A stretch of 64,000 nucleotides of DNA, taken from contig JADJGV010000001.1 in NCBI GenBank assembly GCA_016707895.1, forward strand, positions 359,501-423,500. Reading direction: 5' to 3'. Numbering within the stretch: position 1 is the stretch's first letter; the number at the start of each line of letters is the position of its first letter. The DNA comes from Myxococcales bacterium. GTDB taxonomy: Bacteria > Myxococcota_A > Polyangia > Haliangiales > Haliangiaceae. The position numbers and the translations under genes were made by a program. The notes below the pieces were generated by a model. The model was given only the letters and a program-made list of their open reading frames with translations, searched no databases and was not told the DNA's origin. Positions 17,503-25,250 of this stretch are shown piece after piece.

Positions 17503-17645
17503 GACGAGTGGTCCTCGCGCGAACACTGTATGGCAAAGAGCCCCGCCCCCCGCGGTCGGTTGACAGCCACGGCGGATTTTCGGCCGCCCCCGGCGCACGC
17601 GAACTTCGCGATGGATCCCGATGGGTTGCGTGGTATCCCAGGGCC

Positions 17646-17855
17646 GTGCCGTACTTGCCGCCGCAGGTGATCGGGCTGCTCCTGGCGCTGGCCGGGGTGG
17701 CCGGGGTGGCGCTGATGGTCGGGATGCGGGTCGCGATGCGCAAAGACCTCGAGCCCCTGTCGACCAAGGCCCGGTGGGCGATGGTGGCGATGCTGGCCGT
17801 GGCCGGCGCCGGCGCCTACCTGGTCTACACGCTGGCGACTCGGGTGCTGGGCTAG
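17646..17855 (+). CDS. Small two-TM membrane protein
   Basis: 69 residues from a GTG start. Two predicted transmembrane helices (residues about 7-27, QVIGLLLALAGVAGVALMVG, and 44-64, ARWAMVAMLAVAGAGAYLVY) are joined by a charged loop RVAMRKDLEPLSTKAR. A TATCCC -10-like hexamer ends 6 nt before the GTG, which favours this start over longer in-frame alternatives that would begin upstream of the promoter. No family recognised. Confidence 0.6.
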   Translation: MPYLPPQVIGLLLALAGVAGVALMVGMRVAMRKDLEPLSTKARWAMVAMLAVAGAGAYLVYTLATRVLG

Positions 17856-17866
17856 CAGGTCGCGTG

Positions 17867-17948
17867 TGTCCGGGCCCGGACAGCGCCGCGTGTCCGGCGG
17901 CTGGCCGGATTCCGGCCATTTTGTCCGGGCTTCGGACAAAACCGGACA
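17867..17948. promoter_or_regulatory. Cluster of TGTCCG/CGGACA palindromes upstream of comM
   Basis: Within 82 bp lie a perfect 16-bp palindrome (TGTCCGGGCCCGGACA, 17867-17882), a lone TGTCCGG (17891-17897), TGGCCGGA-T-TCCGGCCA (17902-17918), TTTTGTCCG-N5-CGGACAAAA (17919-17941) and a CCGGACA half-site (17942-17948). The cluster is probably a multi-site operator. It is not an intrinsic terminator because no T-tract follows any stem in either direction. Confidence 0.6.
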
Positions 17949-18006
17949 GCGGCCCACGCGGGTCCGCGGGGTTGCGCGTGGCACGCGGCGTGCTGAGCGC
18001 CGGGCC

Positions 18007-19557
18007 ATGCTGGCGCGGATGAGGTCGTCGACGTTGCGAGGGATCGAAGCCACCCCGATCGAGGTGGAGGTCGACGTGGTCGGCGGCTTGCCGTCGTACC
18101 ACGTGGTCGGGCTGCCGACGCCGTCGGTGCGCGAAGGCGCAGTGCGCATCCGCGCCGCGCTCGAGGCGATCGGCCAGGCGCTGCCGCAGAAGAAGATCAC
18201 CATCAACCTGGCCCCGGCCGATCTGCCCAAGCCCGGCACCGCGTTCGACCTCCCGATCGCGATCGGCGTGCTGCTGGCCGAGACCGAGCTCGACCCGGCG
18301 CCGGTCGACGGCCTGATGCTGCTCGGCGAGCTCGGCCTCGACGGCACGCTGCGCGCGGTGCGCGGCGCGCTGGCGGCGGCGATCCTGGCGCGCGACCTGG
18401 GGCTGCGCGGCATCGTCGTGCCGGCGGCGTCGGCGGCCGAGGCCGCGGTGGTCGAGGGCATCGAGGTGCTGGCGGCCGACCACCTGGCCGAGGTGGTCGC
18501 GATGGTGGTCGGCGGCGTGCCGCTGCGGCGGGCCACGCCGCGGCTCGGCGCGCCGCGCAGCGCCAGCTTCGATCTGGCCGACGTGCGCGGGCAGCTGCTG
18601 GCGCGCGCCGCGCTCGAGGTCGCGGTCGCCGGCGGTCACAACCTCATGCTGGTCGGCCCGCCCGGCATCGGCAAGTCGATGCTGGCGCGGCGCATCCCGT
18701 CGATCTTGCCGCCGATGAGCCACGCCGAGGCGCTGGCCGTGACCAAGGTGTACTCGGCGATCGGCGCGGCGCCGGGCGGCCTGGTGGACGAGCGGCCGTT
18801 CCGCAGCCCGCACCACTCCGTGTCGGCGGCGGCGCTGCTCGGCGGCGGCAGCGTGCCCCGCCCGGGCGAGATCACGCTGGCGCACCACGGCGTCTTGTTC
18901 CTCGACGAGCTGCCCGAGTTCCAGCGCGCGACGATCGAGTCGCTGCGCCAGCCCCTCGAGGATCGCGAGGTGGTCATCGGCCGCGCCCACGCGACCCTGC
19001 GCTTCCCGGCCAGCTTCCTGTTCGTCGCCGCCGCCAACCCGTGCCCGTGCGGCTGGGCCGGCTCGAAGCTGCGCGAGTGCACCTGCAGCGCCACCGCGAT
19101 CGAGCGCTACCGCGGCCGGCTGTCGGGGCCGCTGCTCGATCGCATCGACCTCCACGTCCACGTGCCGCCGGTCGCGCTGGCCGAGCTGCGCGGCGCCGCG
19201 CCCGGCGAGCCGTCGGCGGCGGTCCGCGATCGGGTCATCGCCGCCCGCGACCGCCAGCGCGCCCGGCTCGCACCGTGGGGCGTCGCCATCAACGCCGAGA
19301 TGGGCCCCGCGGCCACGCGCGCCACCTGCGCGCTGAGCCCCGCCGCCGAGCAGTACCTCGCCCGCCTCGCCACCCAGCGCCGATCGATGTCGGCGCGCAC
19401 GATCGATCGCCTGATCAAGGTCAGCCGCACCATCGCCGACCTCGCCGGCGCCGATCGCATCGAGCGCCCGCACCTCAAGGAGGCCGCCGGCTACCGCGCC
19501 TTCGACCCCGAGCCGGTGCAGGAGGCGCCGACGATCGAGCCCCCGACCCTGGCGTAG
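18007..19557 (+). CDS. comM: YifB/ComM family Mg-chelatase-like AAA+ ATPase
   Basis: 516 residues, the usual length for YifB/ComM. The N-terminal ChlI domain (GLPSYHVVGLP, VRIRAALEAIGQALPQKKITINLAPADLPK) spans residues 1-165. The AAA+ domain has Walker A GPPGIGKS at 217-224, Walker B VLFLDELPEF, and the NPCPCGW...CTCS Cys cluster with an RYRGRLSGPLLDRIDLHV sensor region. The C-terminal Mg_chelatase_C domain ends the protein. In other bacteria ComM is a hexameric helicase that aids branch migration during integration of transformed DNA. The ATG is set by homology of the TLRGIEATPIEVEVDVVGG N-terminus. The palindrome cluster lies just upstream. Confidence 0.93.
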   Translation: MLARMRSSTLRGIEATPIEVEVDVVGGLPSYHVVGLPTPSVREGAVRIRAALEAIGQALPQKKITINLAPADLPKPGTAFDLPIAIGVLLAETELDPAPVDGLMLLGELGLDGTLRAVRGALAAAILARDLGLRGIVVPAASAAEAAVVEGIEVLAADHLAEVVAMVVGGVPLRRATPRLGAPRSASFDLADVRGQLLARAALEVAVAGGHNLMLVGPPGIGKSMLARRIPSILPPMSHAEALAVTKVYSAIGAAPGGLVDERPFRSPHHSVSAAALLGGGSVPRPGEITLAHHGVLFLDELPEFQRATIESLRQPLEDREVVIGRAHATLRFPASFLFVAAANPCPCGWAGSKLRECTCSATAIERYRGRLSGPLLDRIDLHVHVPPVALAELRGAAPGEPSAAVRDRVIAARDRQRARLAPWGVAINAEMGPAATRATCALSPAAEQYLARLATQRRSMSARTIDRLIKVSRTIADLAGADRIERPHLKEAAGYRAFDPEPVQEAPTIEPPTLA

Positions 19558-19590
19558 CGCGGCGCCGTCCGCGGCGGCGCCGGCGCCACG

Positions 19591-20181
19591 CTAGCGCGCG
19601 ATGGTCCGCGCGGTGAGCCGGACCGCCTGGGTCGGCCGCAACAGGCACGCCGCCGGGATCACGACCGCGCCCTCCGACAGCTCGATCGGCCGCGCGGCCC
19701 GGCCGTCGACGGCGAACGTCGCGGTACCGATGGCGTGGGTGGGCAGGTCGAGCCGCAGCGAGACCACGCCGGTGTGGCCATCGGCGCTCTTGCCCAGCCC
19801 GCCCTCGATCGACCGGGTCGCGCACACCACGTCGCCGCTCGACAGATCGTAGGCCCACCCAGTCGGGCTCGAGCCCAGGTAGCCGAAGAAGCCCCAGTCG
19901 GGCCCGATGTCCCAGGCCAGCAGGAACCCGACGCCGATCTGACCGGACGCCATCTCCTCCACGACGTACTCCAGCTCGAAGGCGCCGCCGAACAGCCTGG
20001 CCTCGCTCTCGATGGGCACCCACGCCGGCGTGTGCGCGCCGGTCGACGGCCTGGACCACGCGACCCGCGCCCCGTCGTCGCTCACCGTGAGCAGCTCGGC
20101 GTTGTGATCGCGCCGCCAGCGCACGATTCCGCGATCGCCGTCCGCCATCGTCGACGCGCGCACGAGCTGGGGTTCGCCCAT
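19591..20181 (-). CDS. SPRY-like domain protein
   Basis: 196 residues, almost all one beta-sandwich domain. Residues about 48-190 follow the SPRY/B30.2 pattern: FELEYVVEE, GQIGVGFLLAWDIG, FGYLGSSPTGWAYDLSSGDVVC, GHTGVVSLRLDLP and GTATFAVDG. SPRY domains are protein-binding modules, abundant in eukaryotes and sparse in bacteria. No signal peptide is visible. TACCAT (20188-20193, minus strand) lies 6 nt before the ATG. The assignment rests on pattern only; another galectin/ConA-like fold is possible. Confidence 0.55.
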   Translation of the reverse strand: MGEPQLVRASTMADGDRGIVRWRRDHNAELLTVSDDGARVAWSRPSTGAHTPAWVPIESEARLFGGAFELEYVVEEMASGQIGVGFLLAWDIGPDWGFFGYLGSSPTGWAYDLSSGDVVCATRSIEGGLGKSADGHTGVVSLRLDLPTHAIGTATFAVDGRAARPIELSEGAVVIPAACLLRPTQAVRLTARTIAR

Positions 20182-20331
20182 GCCGCGATGGTAGCGCTCG
20201 ATCGGCGCCCCCGGGGAGGGCGGCCAGTCGTCGGACCATCGCCGGGGCGCACGTGACGCCGCGGTGACACGATCGCCACGTGTCGCGGGCGGCCCTCGCG
20301 CGCGTCGACGGCGATCCTTACCGTGGCGGCG

Positions 20332-21087
20332 ATGGCAGCTGGTCCGATTCCGCCGAGCTGGGAGGTCCCGAAGGTGTTCCGCGAGCGGCTGGGCGCGCGC
20401 GCGGGACGACAGCGCGCGATGGCCGCCGACGGCCACCTGCTGCTGATCCTGCACGGCCTGCCCCACCCCGACGCGCCCGATCAGAACGAGGCGCGGCTGT
20501 TCTGGCGCAAGCCTGACGGCGGCTGGCGGGCCCAGGGCTCCGGCGCCACGGCGATCGCGCCGCTGCGCGCCCACGTCGAGGAGCTGGCCACGGCGATCGA
20601 CGCGCTCGAGGGCCGCGCGGCCAAGGCCCAGCGCGCCCGCGACTGGTTCGCGATCATGCACGCGGCGGCGCCGCTGGCCCGCGTGGCGCGCGCCCAGAGC
20701 GCGGCGCTGCAGGAGGCGCGCGAACTGGCCAAGGCCGACCGCGACCTGATCACCGTGCGCGACGCGGCGCAGGACAACGAGCGCTCGGTCGAGCTGATCG
20801 CCGGCCACGCCCGCGCCGGCCTCGACTACGCGATCGCCGCCGCCGCCGAGGACAACGCCCGGCAGACCGAGCACGTCGTCGCGTCGCAGCACCGCCTCAA
20901 CCGGATCGCCGCCACGTTCTTGCCGATCGGCGCGGTGGGCTCGCTGCTGGGCGTGAACCTGCGCCACGGCCTCGAGGGATGGCAGGCGCCGTACCCGTTC
21001 TGGATCGTCGCGGCGGTGGCGCTGCTGCTGGGCCTGGCGGTGCGCGCGTCGCTACCCGAGCGCAAGCCCGACGACGACCGCCGCTGA
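20332..21087 (+). CDS. Protein with CorA-like C-terminal membrane hairpin
   Basis: 251 residues. An N-terminal soluble domain (residues 1-85, with HLLLILHGLPHPDAPDQNEARLFWR) is followed by long helices (AHVEELATAIDALEGRAAKAQRA; ESA-like ERSVELIAGHARAGLDYAIAAAAED) and two transmembrane helices at about 190-212 and 222-242. The architecture and the RLNRIAATFLPIGAVGSLLGVNL segment copy the end of CorA/ZntB transporters, with GVN in place of GMN and no YGMN motif. It may be a degenerate CorA-like ion channel or a helical membrane protein with convergent features. TACCGT lies 7 nt before the chosen ATG; a GTG nine bases earlier is in frame. Confidence 0.55.
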   Translation: MAAGPIPPSWEVPKVFRERLGARAGRQRAMAADGHLLLILHGLPHPDAPDQNEARLFWRKPDGGWRAQGSGATAIAPLRAHVEELATAIDALEGRAAKAQRARDWFAIMHAAAPLARVARAQSAALQEARELAKADRDLITVRDAAQDNERSVELIAGHARAGLDYAIAAAAEDNARQTEHVVASQHRLNRIAATFLPIGAVGSLLGVNLRHGLEGWQAPYPFWIVAAVALLLGLAVRASLPERKPDDDRR

Positions 21088-21125
21088 GCGCGCCCGGTCG
21101 TCGGGGCTGGTATCCTGGGCGTTGG

Positions 21126-22247
21126 ATGTACCCGCGCGCTGCTGTCGGATCGCGCCTCGCGTCGTGGATCGCGTTCGCGCTGGCGGTCGCCGCGGGTTGC
21201 GGCGACAACCGCGGCGCGACGATCGACGCTGGCGACAGCGGCGTGATCGACGCCGACCTGCGCGACGCGCCCGACCTCGACGCGCCCGACCTCGACGCGC
21301 CCGACCTCGACGCGCCGGATCTCGACGCGCCGGCTCTCGACGCGCCCGACCTCGACGCGGTCGACACCGACGCGGTCGACACCGACGCGCCCGACGTCGA
21401 CGCCCTCCCGATCGACGCGCCCGCCATCGACGCCATCCCGATCGACGCACCCGAGCTGCCGCTGCCGGTCACGCTGCGGGTGATGGCGTCGAACCTGACC
21501 AGCGGCAACTTCCAGGCGTACGAGGCGCCCGGCGCCCGCATCCTCGACGGCCTCGACCCCGACATCACGCTCATGCAGGAGTTCAACGTCGGCGGCAACA
21601 CGCCGGCGGAGCTGCGGGCGTTCGTCGACCAGGCGTTCGGACCGCAGTTCTTCTTCAGCCGCGAGGCCGGCGTGCAGATCCCCAACGGCGTGGTCAGCCG
21701 CTACCCGATCATCGCCGACGGACGCTGGGACGATCCGCAGGTCGGCAACCGCGAGTTCGTGTACGCGCGCATCGACATCCCCGGCCCGCGCGATCTGTGG
21801 GCGGTCAGCGTGCACCTGCTCACCAGCGGCGCCGGCGTCCGCAACAGCGAGGCCACCGCGCTGGCGCAGTACGTGGCCACCCACGTCCCACCGACCGACT
21901 TCCTGATCATCGGCGGCGACTTCAACACCGACGCCCGCAGCGAGGCGTGCATCGGCGCGCTGGGCGCCGTGGTCGACACCGCCCCGCCGCACCCGGCCGA
22001 CCAGGCCGGCGACGGCGACACCAACGCCGGCCGCACCAAACCCTACGACTGGGTGCTGGCCGACGACGATCTGCGCCCGTACCAGGCCGCGGTCACCGTC
22101 GGCGCCGCCAGCTACCCCGACGGGCTGGTGCTCGACACCCGGGTCTACGCGCCGCTCGTCGACGTGGCCCCGGCGATGATCACCGACAGCGCCGCGCCCA
22201 GCATGCAGCACATGGGCGTGATCAAGGCGTTCACGATCACCGAGTGA
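21126..22247 (+). CDS. Endonuclease/exonuclease/phosphatase-fold lipoprotein
   Basis: 373 residues. A lipobox (LAVAAGCGD) is followed by an Asp-rich spacer made of pentapeptide repeats (APDLD and variants, residues about 40-112) and a C-terminal EEP domain. The EEP core shows VMASNLTSG, PDITLMQEF (catalytic Glu), VSRYPII, WAVSVHLLTSG, LIIGGDFNTD (Asp/Asn pair) and YDWVLADDDL. Expected role: a surface-anchored, metal-dependent nuclease or phosphodiesterase. The final His of the usual SDH motif is represented only by MQHMGV. TATCCT lies 9 nt before the ATG, without an SD. Confidence 0.85.
   Translation: MYPRAAVGSRLASWIAFALAVAAGCGDNRGATIDAGDSGVIDADLRDAPDLDAPDLDAPDLDAPDLDAPALDAPDLDAVDTDAVDTDAPDVDALPIDAPAIDAIPIDAPELPLPVTLRVMASNLTSGNFQAYEAPGARILDGLDPDITLMQEFNVGGNTPAELRAFVDQAFGPQFFFSREAGVQIPNGVVSRYPIIADGRWDDPQVGNREFVYARIDIPGPRDLWAVSVHLLTSGAGVRNSEATALAQYVATHVPPTDFLIIGGDFNTDARSEACIGALGAVVDTAPPHPADQAGDGDTNAGRTKPYDWVLADDDLRPYQAAVTVGAASYPDGLVLDTRVYAPLVDVAPAMITDSAAPSMQHMGVIKAFTITE
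21250..21455 (+). repeat. 15-bp tandem repeats encoding APDLD pentapeptides
   Basis: A run of GCGCCCGACCTCGAC-type units, the first seven or so nearly identical and the later ones drifting (AVDTD, APDVD, APAID, AIPID). It forms an acidic stalk between the lipid anchor and the enzyme domain and is prone to in-frame length change. Confidence 0.85.
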
Positions 22248-22306
22248 CGGGGCGGCCGGCGCCGATCCTGACACCGCCCTGACGTCAGGCGCGGCATGCT
22301 CGCGCC

Positions 22307-22540
22307 ATGCACCGCGCCTTCCAGGTCCTGGCCCTCGCGCTCGCGCTCGGGCTGCTCACGTTCCTCGCGTGCCGCGCGCAGTCGTCGGCGCCGCCGCCCA
22401 CCGCCAACCCGGCCGCCGCGCCCGCCGCCGACGCCGGCGCCGACGCCACCGCCGCCCCGCCGCCGCCGCCGCCCGAGGTCTACCTGCCGGCGTCGAAGTC
22501 GGGCGGCGCGTTCCTCGAGCACCAGCAGGCGCCGCGGTGA
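22307..22540 (+). CDS. Small Ala/Pro-rich lipoprotein
   Basis: 77 residues. A clean lipoprotein signal (ALALALGLLTFLACRA, Cys at about 22) precedes a disordered Ala/Pro stretch and a short conserved-looking tail PPEVYLPASKSGGAFLEHQQAPR. CATGCT ends 6 nt before the ATG. Its TGA overlaps the GTG of the sterol-desaturase-family gene (GTGA), so the two are translationally coupled. This may be a periplasmic partner of that membrane enzyme; family unknown. Confidence 0.65.
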   Translation: MHRAFQVLALALALGLLTFLACRAQSSAPPPTANPAAAPAADAGADATAAPPPPPPEVYLPASKSGGAFLEHQQAPR

Positions 22541-23436
22541 TCGCGCTGATCGTGATCGCCGGCGTCAGCCTGGCGCTGTTCGCGGTGATGTTCGTGCCGC
22601 TCGAGCGCGCGTTCCCGGCCCGCGCCGCGCAGCGGCCGTGGCGCGCCGACAGCGCGGTCGACCTGGCGTTCTTCGCGGGCCAGTACCTGGCGTGGAGCAC
22701 GCTGGCGCTGGCGGCGCTGACCGCGGTGCGCGGCCAGCTCGATCACGTGGTGCCGGCGAGCTGGCGCCACGACGTCGCGGCGCTGCCGCTGGCGGCGCAG
22801 GTCGCGATCGCGATCGTCGCCGGCGATCTGCTGGTCTACGCGTGGCACCGCGCGTGCCACGCGGTGCCGCTGCTGTGGCGGTTCCACGCAGTCCACCACA
22901 CCACCACCTCGCTCGACTGGCTGGCCGCGCACCGCGAGCACCCGCTCGACGGCGTCACGACGCAGCTCGTGCAGAACCTGCCGGCGATGATCCTCGCCCT
23001 GTCGCTGCGCGAGGTCGGCGCGCTGGTGGTCATCCGCGGCGCGTGGGGGCTGTTCATCCACGCCAACCTGCGGCTCGACGTCGGCTGGCTGCGCTTCGTG
23101 CTGGGCGCGCCGGCGCTGCACCACCACCACCACGCCCGCGACGCCGCGCCCGCCAACTTCGCCAACCTCGCGCCGTGGATCGACGTCGTCTTCGGCACCT
23201 ACCACCGCCCGACGGGCCCCGAGGCCTACCCGCTCGGCGTCCCCGAGCCGGCGCCGCGCGGCTACCTCGCGCTGCTGGCCTGGCCGTTTCGCCGCCGGGC
23301 GGTTGACTCTGGCGCCAGGGGGCCCATCGTGGAGGGGCCATGCGCCACATCCTCGCCGCCACCGATCTCTCGTCTCCGTCCGACCTCGCGCTCGATCGGG
23401 CGATCGGCCTGGCGGCGCACTGCGGCGCCGCGCTGA
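22537..23436 (+). CDS. Fatty acid hydroxylase/sterol desaturase superfamily membrane protein
   Basis: 299 residues, with four or so transmembrane helices and the three histidine boxes of the superfamily: HRACH (HX3H), HAVHH (HX2HH) and HHHHHARD (HX2HH). These bind a di-iron centre that hydroxylates or desaturates a lipid or sterol. Polyangia-type myxobacteria are known to make sterols, so a sterol or lipid substrate is reasonable but unproven. The GTG start is coupled to the upstream lipoprotein. The last 30 residues are low-complexity and overlap the next gene by 97 bp, beyond the normal end of the family. Confidence 0.88.
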   Translation: MIALIVIAGVSLALFAVMFVPLERAFPARAAQRPWRADSAVDLAFFAGQYLAWSTLALAALTAVRGQLDHVVPASWRHDVAALPLAAQVAIAIVAGDLLVYAWHRACHAVPLLWRFHAVHHTTTSLDWLAAHREHPLDGVTTQLVQNLPAMILALSLREVGALVVIRGAWGLFIHANLRLDVGWLRFVLGAPALHHHHHARDAAPANFANLAPWIDVVFGTYHRPTGPEAYPLGVPEPAPRGYLALLAWPFRRRAVDSGARGPIVEGPCATSSPPPISRLRPTSRSIGRSAWRRTAAPR

Positions 23437-24224
23437 CGATCCTGTCGGTCGAGGAGGCCCACGACGCGTCGGTGCTGACGATGGACGCCAACCCGCTGGC
23501 GCTCGGCGAGTTCACCCAACGCATGGCCGAGTTCACCGCCGCCCAGCTGGCCGAGCGGGTCGAGCGCGCCGCCGCCGCCGGCGTCACCGCCACCCCGGTC
23601 CACAAGCCCGGCCGCCCGACCGACGTGATCTGCGCCGTGGCCGAGGAGCTCGACGTCGAGCTGGTCGTCGTCGGCAGCGCCGGCCGCACCGGCGTCAAGC
23701 GGCTGGTGCTGGGCTCGGTGGCCGAGAGCGTCGCCCACCGCGCGCCGCGCCCGGTGCTGATCGCCCGCGGCAAGCAGAGCGGCGCGTTCGGCCGGGTGCT
23801 GTGGGCCACCGACTTCGGCGCGCCCGCGGCCAAGGCGCTGGCGGTGGCGCGCGAGCTGGCGCTGGCGACCGCCGACGTCGAGGCGCTGTACGCGTGGCAC
23901 TACCCGGCCGGCAGCATGGGCCTGGCCGCGCTCGGCGAGCGCACCCACGCGATGTCGGCGCTGCGCGAGGCGCTGACCCAGGGCCCGCAGTCCCGCGGCG
24001 ACGCGCTGGTCGCGGCCGAGGTCGCCGCCGGTCGCCCGCTGCGGTTCTCGCTGCGCCACGGCCCGGCCGCCGAGGTGGTCGTCGAGGAGGCCGGCACCTT
24101 CGGCGCCGACCTGATCGCGATCGGCACCTACGGCTCGAGCGGCGTGCGCCGGCTGCTGCTCGGCTCGGTGGCCAGCCAGATCATGCGCCACGCCGGCTGC
24201 TCGGTGCTGGTCACCCACGCGTAG
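23340..24224 (+). CDS. Tandem universal stress protein
   Basis: 294 residues containing two UspA domains. The first runs from MRHILAATDLS to about 148, with ATP-loop-like GSAGRTGVKRLVLGSVAESVAHRAPRPVL. The second begins FGRVLWATDFG and ends GTYGSSGVRRLLLGSVASQIMRHAGCSVLV. Both keep the G-x2-G-x9-G-(S/T) nucleotide-binding pattern. A strong SD (GGAGGGG) fixes the ATG. Cytosolic stress-response protein of the ATP-binding type. It starts inside the end of the sterol-desaturase-family gene. Confidence 0.95.
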   Translation: MRHILAATDLSSPSDLALDRAIGLAAHCGAALTILSVEEAHDASVLTMDANPLALGEFTQRMAEFTAAQLAERVERAAAAGVTATPVHKPGRPTDVICAVAEELDVELVVVGSAGRTGVKRLVLGSVAESVAHRAPRPVLIARGKQSGAFGRVLWATDFGAPAAKALAVARELALATADVEALYAWHYPAGSMGLAALGERTHAMSALREALTQGPQSRGDALVAAEVAAGRPLRFSLRHGPAAEVVVEEAGTFGADLIAIGTYGSSGVRRLLLGSVASQIMRHAGCSVLVTHA

Positions 24225-24241
24225 CGCCGCATCGCGCGCCG

Positions 24242-24970
24242 TCACAGCTCGTCGTCGCTGTCGTCGTGCGCGGCCTGGGTCTCGACGATCGCGGGCGGCG
24301 GCAGCGCCGGCGGGTGGTCGCCCCACAGGAGCCGCTCGCCGATCCGCTGCCAGCGGGCGCGCCACTCGAACACGCCCTTGGCCACCAGCGCCAGCAAGCG
24401 GTACAGCCCGCTCTCGCGCGGGTGCTCGTGCGCCGGGTTGGTCGGCGCGACGTGCGGCAGCTGGAACTCCATGCACACCACGCCGCTGGCGACGTCGGCG
24501 GTGGCGGTCGGCGCCAGCGAGCGCACCAGCTCGCTCATGCTGGCGTTGATGCCGAGCATCTCGCAGCGGAACCGCTCGACGCCCCGCTCGGCGGCCGCGG
24601 CGATCAGGCGCTGGAACAGGAGCGAGCCCAGGCCCTGGCCGTGGCAGCCGTCGAGCACGGCCACCGCGGCCTCGGCCACGCCGGGCTCGCCGTCGATCTG
24701 GATGAAGCGCGCGACGCCCAGGCCCTCGCCCTCGGGCGTGATCGCGCCGATCGCGAAGTGGCGCACGCCGTCGAGCTCGGTCAGGTAGCGCAGCTCGTCG
24801 TCGGACAGCTCGTGCTTGATCGTGAAGAACCGGCGGTAGCGGCTCTCCGGCGACATGGCCAGGAACCCGCGGCGCAGCCGCTCCTTGTCGCCGGGGCGGA
24901 TCAGGCGCAGCACCACCTCGCGGCCATCGCGCAGGTGCGCGTGCTCCAGGTAGTCCGCGTCGAAGTGCAT
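24242..24970 (-). CDS. GNAT-family N-acetyltransferase
   Basis: 242 residues. The central GNAT fold resembles the acetyltransferase domains found in protein lysine acetylases (LRLIRPGDKERLRRGFLAMSPESRYRRFF, VAEAAVAVLDGCHGQGLGSLLFQRLI with the acetyl-CoA loop, then FRCEMLGINASM). A 60-residue C-terminal extension is helical and ends in an acidic tail (DDSDDEL). It faces the tandem Usp gene tail to tail, and proteins of this acetyltransferase type often share a regulon with Usp proteins. CATCGT lies 7 nt before the ATG on the minus strand. Confidence 0.88.
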   Translation of the reverse strand: MHFDADYLEHAHLRDGREVVLRLIRPGDKERLRRGFLAMSPESRYRRFFTIKHELSDDELRYLTELDGVRHFAIGAITPEGEGLGVARFIQIDGEPGVAEAAVAVLDGCHGQGLGSLLFQRLIAAAAERGVERFRCEMLGINASMSELVRSLAPTATADVASGVVCMEFQLPHVAPTNPAHEHPRESGLYRLLALVAKGVFEWRARWQRIGERLLWGDHPPALPPPAIVETQAAHDDSDDEL

Positions 24971-25052
24971 CACGCCAACGATGGCGCACGCGCCCCGCCG
25001 CGCCAAGCGCGAAGCCACCTCACCGGCGCGACAGATCGCCCCGGCGCTGCGT

Positions 25053-25250
25053 CGCGAGCGAGCACATGCCCCCGCGCACGCTCTCGCGTTTCGCGAGTCA
25101 CCGCTCACGCAGCGAACGAGCACGGCGCCCCGCGCCACGCTCTCACGTCTCGCGAGTCACCGCTCACGCAGCGAACGAGCACGGCGCCCCGAGTCACCGC
25201 TCACGCATCGAGCGAGCACATGCGCCCCGCGCCACGCTCTCGCGTTTCGG
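25053..25250. repeat. 59-bp tandem repeat array, about 3.5 copies
   Basis: Full units begin at about 25091 and 25150 and share CGCGAGTCACCGCTCACG, CAGCGAACGAGCACGGCG and CGCGCCACGCTCTC blocks. A third copy from 25191 arises after an internal 22-bp deletion (37-bp period), and a partial unit lies at 25053-25090. The array fills most of the 338-bp gene-free interval between the GNAT gene and the ferredoxin gene and leads into the hairpin element at 25245. Confidence 0.85.

Noticed and set aside
17919..17941. TTTTGTCCG-N5-CGGACAAAA as an intrinsic terminator
   Set aside because: The stem is flanked by A and T inside its own arms, with no T-tract after it in either direction. It belongs to a palindrome cluster upstream of comM.
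25053..25250. CRISPR-like array
   Set aside because: The units are contiguous 59-bp tandem copies with no unique spacers, and no cas genes are present.
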